6,175 nt of DNA, taken from the NCBI GenBank assembly GCA_002723015.1, contig PBNG01000028.1, forward strand, positions 1 to 6,175. The letters run 5' to 3'. The DNA comes from Roseibacillus sp. (GTDB lineage: Bacteria; Verrucomicrobiota; Verrucomicrobiae; Verrucomicrobiales; Akkermansiaceae). The translations under genes were made by a program, and so were the position numbers. Below the pieces are notes generated by a model. The model was not told where the DNA came from, did no database searches, and saw nothing but the letters and a program-made list of their open reading frames with translations. Below, piece after piece: positions 1 through 4,988 of the stretch (the stretch's first letter is position 1; each line of letters begins with the position of its first letter).

Positions 1-147
1 AACGCGGGTTGGCTGCTCACGGGCTTGGTTGTCGCCGGGGCACTGCGCGCGGTGCAGCCGTCGTCCGACACCATCAGCGCTCTCGTCGGCAGGGCCGGCC
101 CCAGCAGCAGCGGCGGCGTGACCGACGCCCTCATGGGAGCGGGGGTG
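1..147 (+). other. High-GC segment with plus-strand coding bias; possible chimeric end or fragment of an unrelated gene
   Basis: By hand count the first 150 bases are about 75% GC, against about 52% at 301-360. Plus frame 1 shows GC of about 70, 64 and 90% at codon positions 1, 2 and 3, the signature of real coding DNA in a high-GC genome. It reads NAGWLLTGLVVAGALRAVQ, then a Ser/Gly-rich stretch ending TDALMGAGVGLFRFW, like part of a membrane or exported protein. The minus strand shows neither the DUF1553 sequence expected here nor any recognisable domain in any frame. Gene identity is unknown. The right boundary lies somewhere between about 140 and 236. A short Ala/Pro-rich continuation of the linker on the minus strand is the alternative reading. 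Confidence 0.4.
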
Positions 148-2570
148 GGGCTGTTCCGGTTCTGGCTGAGGAGCAGGAGAATCCGGCTCCGGCTCGGGAG
201 CAGGCGGACTTGGTGGTGGCTCCGGGGCTGGCGGGGAAAGATGGCTGGCACGTCTGGCTCGACCTCCTCGCCCGGTTGTCGGAAGTCGCCGCGCATGAGG
301 ACGTGGGCTGGTTTACGGTCCTTCATTTCGACCATTACCATGGTGGTAGGGAGGGACTTTTCGATCTGATCGATTTCTTTCTTCGTGGTTGCCACCTCGG
401 ACTCCAACTCGCGGAAGAGGTCACGCGACTCGGCGTGAACATAGGTAATGAAGTAAGAGAAGAGCTTCTTCTTTTCGTCTTCCGTGCGTTCTTTCCCGGG
501 CTTGGCAGCGAGGGCCATGATCTCGGGGGGAGCTGGGTTCCATTCCCCGTTGATCATGTATTTGGTGCCAAGATAGAACCCTATCGCGGCTTGTTCATTG
601 GCATCGAGAGCACGATCGTAGACAAGGATTTCCGCAAAGTCGGCAGCGGTCTTCTCTGCTCCTGCATTGTTGGCTCCGATGGTGATCGATTTGTTCTGAA
701 AGTCGGAAAGGCTCACTCCGCCGCCTCCTCCGTCCTTGCCGTTTAGGCGGAAACGAGTGTCATTGTCGGGACCTTGCTGGGTGATAACTGCTACCACTGG
801 CACAGCACGCTTGAGATCCGCATTGCCTATCACGTCAGCGCCATAACCATTGAAGCTCAGCTTACTCTTGTTATTCTGCTGATTGCCCCCGGTTTTCCAG
901 AATGCGCGCCGTTTGCCCTGGGATTCGTCACCCCACATAAGGGCCATCTGGTGCCGGGCAAGATCGTTGAACTGGAGGACAAGCACCATGGTAAAGTCGC
1001 CTCCCAGACGTCCAGCTCCGGATTCGGTACGAAGGAAGTCCTGCTTGCCATCCAGTCGGATGGCGGGATGTCCGTTAAGAGCTCTGCCGAACTGCATGGG
1101 CTGGCCGGTAGCCAAAGCGGTGTGCTTGTTCCCGGAAAGGTCTGGCCATTCCTTCACCAATCCTCCCGGAGCGTCGAAGGAGCCTGCATCGAGGTGAAGC
1201 TGCAGGCCGTTCTTGACGGGTAGAGTCCCGGTCTGAGGCAAAGTGAGAGAAGTGATCCACTCCTGGAGAGCCGGGGCGAGATCACCCTCGAGATCAGTGA
1301 ACTGCGGTCGTTCGCGAGCGGTCTTCAGTTCTGCGGTCCTTGAGTCCAAGCGAGCTTGAAGGTCGGCCCGCTTCTGCTGGTGGGAGGTGGTGCGAACCTT
1401 GAGGAGCGGAGGAAGTGGTTTGTTGTGGTAGCCGCTTCGGCCTCCGGCCCCGATCTCGCCATCCACGCTGTTGAAGAAGGCGTAGAGCTGGTAATATTCC
1501 TTCTGCGAAATGGGATCATACTTATGGTCGTGACACTGAGCGCAACCAACCGTGAGACCGAGGAAGACCTGGCCGGTGGTGTTGGCGCGGTCCACTGCAT
1601 AGGTGACGTAGAACTCATCCGGATCGGCTCCTCCCTCCTCATTGAAGGTCACGCAACGGTTGAACCCTGAAGCCACCCGGGTAGTATTGTCGGCGTCCGG
1701 GAGGAGATCACCTGCCATGTTCTCCACGATAAAGCGGTCAAAGGGTTTGTTCTGGTTGAAGGACTCGATGACGTAGTCACGGTAGAGCCACATGTCGCGC
1801 ACGGAGTCATTGTGATACCCGTTGGTGTCCCCGTAGCGTGCGAGGTCGAGCCAGTCCTGAGCCATGCGCTCCCCGTAGTGAGGAGAATCAATCATGGCGT
1901 CGACGAGTTCAGAATATTGTTCTGGCGAGAATGGGGCGTTCTTGGTTTCTCTCCCGACAGGTGAAGATGCGAGAGTTGGCGCAAACCTTTTAAGATCACT
2001 CAGGGTTGGTGGTAGCCCACGAAGGTCGAGGGAGATTCGTCTTACTAGGTTCTCTGCGCTAGCCTCGGAAGAAGGCTCCATGTCCTGGTTTTCGAGGCGC
2101 GAAAGGATGAAGTTGTCTATGGGATTTCGCGGCCAGTTTCCGTTGCATACGGTGGGAACCTCAGGTTTTTCCACGGTGCGGAAAGACCAGTGTTGCTCGT
2201 ATTTCGCACCGTTCTCGACCCAGGCCCTGAGCTTTTCTCTGCCCTCATTATTGAGGCCTTTTCTGAAATCCGGTGGCGGCATCATCTCATCGGGATCCTT
2301 AGAAAAGATTCGATGGATTATCTCGCTCTCCTCGAGGTCTCCCGGGACAATCGCACGGGAGCCCGATTTCAACTCGCTCATTGCTCCCTCGCGCAGGTCG
2401 AGGCGCAGTCCGCTTTTTCTAGTTTTGGCATCAGGGCCATGACAGGCGTAGCAATGCTCAGCCAAAAGGGGCTGGATGTCCCGGCTGAAGTCGGCAGGAG
2501 CAGTAACTGCAGAAAGGGTCAGGCAGGCGGGTACGATGCTCTGGATGGATCGCGCCCGGAGAGGAGACAT
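1..2570 (-). CDS. Exported PSCyt1–PSCyt2 (DUF1549)–LamG cytochrome c protein, 3' partial, probable frameshift near its left end
   Basis: Open minus-strand frame of about 856 codons from the ATG at 2570, with an in-frame TAG at 2582-2580, running off the left edge. Residues 1-24 look like a signal peptide (cut near VTA|PA), so it should act in the periplasm or at the cell surface. PSCyt1 covers about 26-125, with heme motif C40-YA-C43-H44 and a distal MMPPP at 96-100, a likely Met ligand. PSCyt2/DUF1549 covers about 148-370 (NPIDNFILSRLE, RRISLDLRGLPPT, EEGGADP, VGCAQCHDHKYDP), giving a second CxxCH at 343-347. A LamG/concanavalin-like insert spans about 450-680, then a charged, probably coiled-coil stretch at about 690-745. 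The family normally continues after VLMRGDF...VPAIFPP into DUF1553, which is absent here. From residue 780 the frame becomes unlike the family, and a one-base slip at 233-236 restores a Pro/Glu tract. Family members are thought to serve in electron transfer and polysaccharide breakdown; the substrate is unknown. No good Shine-Dalgarno precedes the start. Confidence 0.88.
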   Translation of the reverse strand, partial: MSPLRARSIQSIVPACLTLSAVTAPADFSRDIQPLLAEHCYACHGPDAKTRKSGLRLDLREGAMSELKSGSRAIVPGDLEESEIIHRIFSKDPDEMMPPPDFRKGLNNEGREKLRAWVENGAKYEQHWSFRTVEKPEVPTVCNGNWPRNPIDNFILSRLENQDMEPSSEASAENLVRRISLDLRGLPPTLSDLKRFAPTLASSPVGRETKNAPFSPEQYSELVDAMIDSPHYGERMAQDWLDLARYGDTNGYHNDSVRDMWLYRDYVIESFNQNKPFDRFIVENMAGDLLPDADNTTRVASGFNRCVTFNEEGGADPDEFYVTYAVDRANTTGQVFLGLTVGCAQCHDHKYDPISQKEYYQLYAFFNSVDGEIGAGGRSGYHNKPLPPLLKVRTTSHQQKRADLQARLDSRTAELKTARERPQFTDLEGDLAPALQEWITSLTLPQTGTLPVKNGLQLHLDAGSFDAPGGLVKEWPDLSGNKHTALATGQPMQFGRALNGHPAIRLDGKQDFLRTESGAGRLGGDFTMVLVLQFNDLARHQMALMWGDESQGKRRAFWKTGGNQQNNKSKLSFNGYGADVIGNADLKRAVPVVAVITQQGPDNDTRFRLNGKDGGGGGVSLSDFQNKSITIGANNAGAEKTAADFAEILVYDRALDANEQAAIGFYLGTKYMINGEWNPAPPEIMALAAKPGKERTEDEKKKLFSYFITYVHAESRDLFRELESEVATTKKEIDQIEKSLPTTMVMVEMKDRKPAHVLMRGDFRQPGEEVEPDVPAIFPRQPRSHHQVRLLPSRSRILLLLSQNRNSPTPAPMRASVTPPLLLGPALPTRALMVSDDGCTARSAPATTKPVSSQPA
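142..236 (-). repeat. Proline/glutamate-rich (PxPE) low-complexity tract in the shifted frame
   Basis: Read on the minus strand one frame away from the upstream cytochrome, these bases encode PPAPEPPPSPPAPEPEPDS followed by PAPQPEPEQPHP. Acidic proline-rich segments of this type are common flexible linkers in exported proteins. The tract sits where the cytochrome family passes into its DUF1553 domain, so it is probably an interdomain linker. Low-complexity DNA like this is also a frequent place for assemblies to break or join wrongly. Confidence 0.55.
233..236 (-). other. Probable one-base frameshift in a C4 run (minus strand)
   Basis: On the minus strand the cytochrome reads ...VPAIFP and then the unfamily-like PRQPRSHHQVRLLPSR. 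Adding one C to the CCCC run makes it VPAIFPPPAPEPPPSPP, which restores the usual VPAIFPP motif and opens an acidic proline-rich linker through about 148. Codon third positions in that shifted frame resemble the rest of the gene. The cause could be a homopolymer sequencing error or a real mutation; the sequence alone cannot tell. Confidence 0.6.
531..1223 (-). other. LamG/concanavalin A-like domain inserted in the cytochrome
   Basis: Residues about 450-680 of the cytochrome carry the usual start of LamG_3-type insertions (NGLQLHLDAGS, WPDLSGNKHTA, HPAIRLDG), a central beta-strand-rich part (DFTMVLVLQF), and the characteristic end FAEILVYDRALDANEQ before GFYLGTKY. Such domains are 12-14-stranded jelly rolls that often bind carbohydrate or protein. 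Here it separates the second heme domain from the missing C-terminal DUF1553 region, so it may tether the cytochrome to a glycan. That role is inference. Confidence 0.8.
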
Positions 2571-2589
2571 GACATGAACCTAACGTCAG

Positions 2590-2624
2590 GATCCAGCGGT
2601 GAAAGGGAAAACCGGCATTGGATC
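2590..2624 (-). other. Imperfect inverted repeat between the hydrolase and cytochrome genes
   Basis: GATCCA at 2590-2595 pairs with TGGATC at 2619-2624. An inner GCGGT/ACCGGC pairing is partly possible with a small bulge, leaving an A/G-rich loop of about 10 bases. In the minus-strand transcript the hairpin would lie about 20 bases before the cytochrome ATG. No T-run follows, so it is not a standard intrinsic terminator. It could be an RNA-processing or translation-control structure, or chance. Confidence 0.25.
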
Positions 2625-2662
2625 GGGTGACTCGAGTGAATAAGCCCTGAGGTATTCCGGCG

Positions 2663-3409
2663 TTACTGCCCTTCTTCGATCTTGTGCTTGCTGAACCACT
2701 GATAGAGCTCCGGCGTTGCGTAGGCGGCAGACCAGCTGTTGTGCCCGACATGTTGGAGGGTGGTGAAGCGCACCTTTGTTCCTCCGGCCTCGCGGATGGC
2801 TTTCACCATCTCATCAGAATGCCTGTAGAGCACAGCCGTGTCCTCGGTGCCATGGAAGGCCCAGATAGAAACGTTGACCAATTTGGCAGCTGCCTCCGGG
2901 TTGCCCCGCCCGCAGATGGGTGAAACTGCAGCAAACCGGTTCGGATGTTCTGTTGCCATTTTCCATATGCCATATCCTCCCATACTGAGGCCGGTCAGGT
3001 AGATCCTAGTCATATCGGCCGGAAACTTGCTCGTAATATGATCCAAAAGCTTAAGGACGCCGGCTTGCTGATCGTCATCGGTCCAACGGCTCCGGGCTGG
3101 GCATTGGGGAGCAATGAGAATGGAGGGAAGATGGTCGCCGCGCTGTGCCATTCGAGGAGGTCCCCACTTGGCGACAATGCGCAGGGGGACTCGGCTCTCC
3201 CCCCGGCCGTGAAGAAAGAGAATGACAGGCCACTTTTTCTTGGAGGAAGGATCGAACTCTGCAGGGAGATAGAAGAGATAGGGGACTGTTTGTTTGGCGG
3301 AGACCTGGAAGGAGTGTTCGGTAACTTTACCGGGAGTTGGTTGTCCGGCTTCGAGGTGAGCACATGCGAGGAGTAATAAAGTGCAATTTAGAAGAGGGTT
3401 GGGTCGCAT
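2663..3409 (-). CDS. Secreted alpha/beta hydrolase (esterase / dienelactone hydrolase-like, PHB depolymerase/feruloyl esterase type)
   Basis: A complete 248-residue protein. Residues 1-21 form a short hydrophobic export signal (N-terminal Arg, then LLNCTLLLLACAH). A lipobox-like LLAC with Cys16, or signal peptidase I cleavage near A21, are both possible, so it may be a lipoprotein or free in the periplasm. The alpha/beta hydrolase fold is clear: oxyanion loop LFLHGRGES at 65-72, nucleophile elbow GLSMGGYG with Ser142, acid Asp190 in FHGTEDTAV, and base His223 in HVGHNSW. Length fits single-domain esterases of this class. The sequence does not set the substrate; ester or polysaccharide-decoration hydrolysis is a reasonable inference given the exported cytochrome/LamG gene downstream on the same strand, 92 bases away. 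The ATG is preceded by an A-rich GAAAAAAG and no clear Shine-Dalgarno. Confidence 0.9.
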   Translation of the reverse strand: MRPNPLLNCTLLLLACAHLEAGQPTPGKVTEHSFQVSAKQTVPYLFYLPAEFDPSSKKKWPVILFLHGRGESRVPLRIVAKWGPPRMAQRGDHLPSILIAPQCPARSRWTDDDQQAGVLKLLDHITSKFPADMTRIYLTGLSMGGYGIWKMATEHPNRFAAVSPICGRGNPEAAAKLVNVSIWAFHGTEDTAVLYRHSDEMVKAIREAGGTKVRFTTLQHVGHNSWSAAYATPELYQWFSKHKIEEGQ

Positions 3410-3661
3410 CTTTTTTCAGGTTGAGCAGGTCTGGATACGATCCTTAAATGGGTCGGTCGTCCGTCCCAAAAGAACAATGGCCTTGCTTATGCCTGAGTCT
3501 GACGATATTCTATCGCTACCGGATTTCTTGCCCCTTAATTAAATCCCGGGTAGATAAGTGGCTTCCTCCGCCCGGCCCGCGTGAGTGAATCATGCACCGA
3601 CCCGGATGTGCGTCCAGCGCAAGTTTGGCAGCGACCCCTTGGAGCCCGGAACTAGATCATA
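3410..3661. other. Divergent intergenic region between hydrolase (minus) and helicase (plus)
   Basis: This stretch of 252 bases separates two divergently read genes, so it should hold both promoters. It contains a GTC/CGTC-rich patch at 3451-3466, an AT-rich palindrome TTAATTAA at 3535-3542, and weak sigma70-like candidates for the plus strand. I find no ORF, RNA gene, riboswitch or clear operator. If the helicase transcript starts near 3520 its leader would be about 140 bases, long enough for post-transcriptional control, but no defined structure was found. Confidence 0.5.
3483..3511 (+). promoter_or_regulatory. Weak candidate sigma70-type promoter for the helicase gene
   Basis: TTGCTT (3483-3488) and TATTCT (3506-3511) are 17 bases apart, with 3 of 6 and 4 of 6 matches to the consensus. 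An alternative pair is TTGCCC (3528-3533) and TAGATA (3551-3556), also 17 apart. Either could arise by chance, and promoter consensus sequences are poorly known in this group. Confidence 0.22.
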
Positions 3662-4951
3662 ATGAATCCAACTTCGTTCGAGGCGCTACAATTTCCAGCG
3701 CCCATTCAACGTGCCCTCAGTGAGCGTAACTATAGTTCGCTCACACCGATTCAGGCGCAGGCGCTACCCCCTCTGCTTGAGGGGCGAGATCTGCTGGGTT
3801 GTGCCCAGACAGGTACTGGGAAAACGGCTGCTTTTTCCCTGCCGATTCTGGATGTTCTCTATGATGATCCACAGAATATCCGACCGCGGACTGCGCGAGC
3901 TCTTGTGCTGACTCCTACCCGGGAGCTTGCAAACCAGGTAGGTGAGAGCCTTAGAACCTACGGAAAATACATGGAGATCTACCATGCACTTGTCTACGGG
4001 GGAGTTGGGCAGGGGCCTCAAGTCAGCGCCATGAGAAGGGGGGTCGATATCCTGGTGGCCTGCCCGGGGCGTCTGCTTGACCTTGTAGAGCAGGGGCATA
4101 TTGATCTCTCCGAGGTTGAATTTTTTGTGCTCGATGAGGTTGATCGAATGCTGGACATGGGTTTTCAGAAGGACGTCACCAGAATTGTTGACATGCTCCC
4201 TCGGGATCGACAGTCACTTTTCTTTTCGGCGACAATGTCCAAGCAAATAATGAGCCTCGCTCAGACGATCCTCAGTGATCCGGTAACCATTTCGATTGAG
4301 CCTGAAAAAACTACGGCTGAAGATGTTCGCCAGGAACTGTGCTTCCTTGATCGGTCGGATAAGCGTTCCCTTCTCGTGCAGCGTTTGAAGGAGCAGGGTG
4401 ACGGAGAGCTTTCGATTGTCTTTGCCCGGACCAAGCATGGGTCCGACAAGCTCGCTCGTTTTTTGAACCAGAAGGACGTCAAGGCTGAGGCTATCCACGG
4501 AAACCGTTCTCAGGCCCAGAGGGATCGGACCCTGAAAAGGTTCCGCCAGGGCAGCCTCCCAGTCCTGGTCGCCACTGACGTCGCTGCCCGGGGTGTGGAC
4601 GTAAAGGATGTCACCCTCGTTGTTAACTTTGATCTGCCCAACGAGCCGGAGGCTTACATACATCGAATCGGACGGACTGGTCGGGCTGGAGAGAAGGGGT
4701 CCGCGGTATCGTTCTGCTCTGAAGACGAAGTGGACTTTTTACGCGCGGTTGAAAAGCTGATTCAGCAGACCATTCCGGTCTCAGTTCATCACAAATGGCA
4801 CCATGCAGGACTTGCGGAACGGTATGCAAGGAGGGTCAGCGGAGGGGGGAGCCATGGAGCAAAGAAAAAGCCCAGCCGAGGAAATCGTCGTCCACCGGGA
4901 AGGTATCGTCGTCGCCGACAAGGCCGTTCAAAGTCCTCAGTGAAAAGCTGA
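3662..4951 (+). CDS. DEAD-box ATP-dependent RNA helicase, RhlE type, with DEVD in motif II
   Basis: Complete 429-residue cytoplasmic RNA helicase that would use ATP to unwind short RNA duplexes or remodel RNP, as RhlE-group enzymes do in ribosome assembly and cold adaptation. Motifs appear in order: Q motif (F6, then TPIQAQ at 28-33), I AQTGTGKT (48-55), Ia PTRELA (85-90), GG (113-114), Ib CPGR (134-137), II DEVD (158-161), III SAT (189-191), IV VFARTK (253-258), V ATDVAARGVDV (304-314), VI HRIGRTGRAG (334-343). Two core motifs differ from the textbook form: Ala to Val in DEAD and Thr to Cys in TPGR. The nucleotide-contacting D158, E159 and D161 are kept, so it should be active. The tail from about 380 is Arg/Lys/Gly-rich and probably binds RNA. 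The start is fixed by an in-frame TAG at 3653-3655; the only GGAG (3641-3644) is 17 bases away. It converges on the LarA-like gene. Confidence 0.95.
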   Translation: MNPTSFEALQFPAPIQRALSERNYSSLTPIQAQALPPLLEGRDLLGCAQTGTGKTAAFSLPILDVLYDDPQNIRPRTARALVLTPTRELANQVGESLRTYGKYMEIYHALVYGGVGQGPQVSAMRRGVDILVACPGRLLDLVEQGHIDLSEVEFFVLDEVDRMLDMGFQKDVTRIVDMLPRDRQSLFFSATMSKQIMSLAQTILSDPVTISIEPEKTTAEDVRQELCFLDRSDKRSLLVQRLKEQGDGELSIVFARTKHGSDKLARFLNQKDVKAEAIHGNRSQAQRDRTLKRFRQGSLPVLVATDVAARGVDVKDVTLVVNFDLPNEPEAYIHRIGRTGRAGEKGSAVSFCSEDEVDFLRAVEKLIQQTIPVSVHHKWHHAGLAERYARRVSGGGSHGAKKKPSRGNRRPPGRYRRRRQGRSKSSVKS

Positions 4952-4988
4952 GATTCCCGCATCGGGGCCGCCCTCCCTCGACCGGATC

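Noticed and set aside
9..746. Plus-strand 245-codon open frame
   Set aside because: It runs antisense to the cytochrome, has no family resemblance, and its existence is explained by the codon structure of the minus-strand gene. Only the first ~147 bases, in a different frame, show real plus-strand coding bias.
774..1223. Plus-strand 149-codon open frame
   Set aside because: Antisense to the clearly coding LamG part of the cytochrome, with no recognisable domain.
1894..2442. Plus-strand 182-codon open frame
   Set aside because: Antisense to PSCyt1/PSCyt2, where the minus strand carries both conserved heme-domain motifs; Ser/Arg-rich shadow composition.
2629..2638. ACTCGAGT palindrome between the two minus-strand genes
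   Set aside because: An 8-base palindrome is expected by chance at this length of DNA and there is no second copy or flanking structure.
2945..3376. Plus-strand 143-codon open frame
   Set aside because: Antisense to the hydrolase with its complete catalytic triad.
4956..4966. CCCG-CAT-CGGG hairpin after the helicase stop
   Set aside because: Only a 4-pair stem with no T-run; the 4991-5011 hairpin is much stronger.
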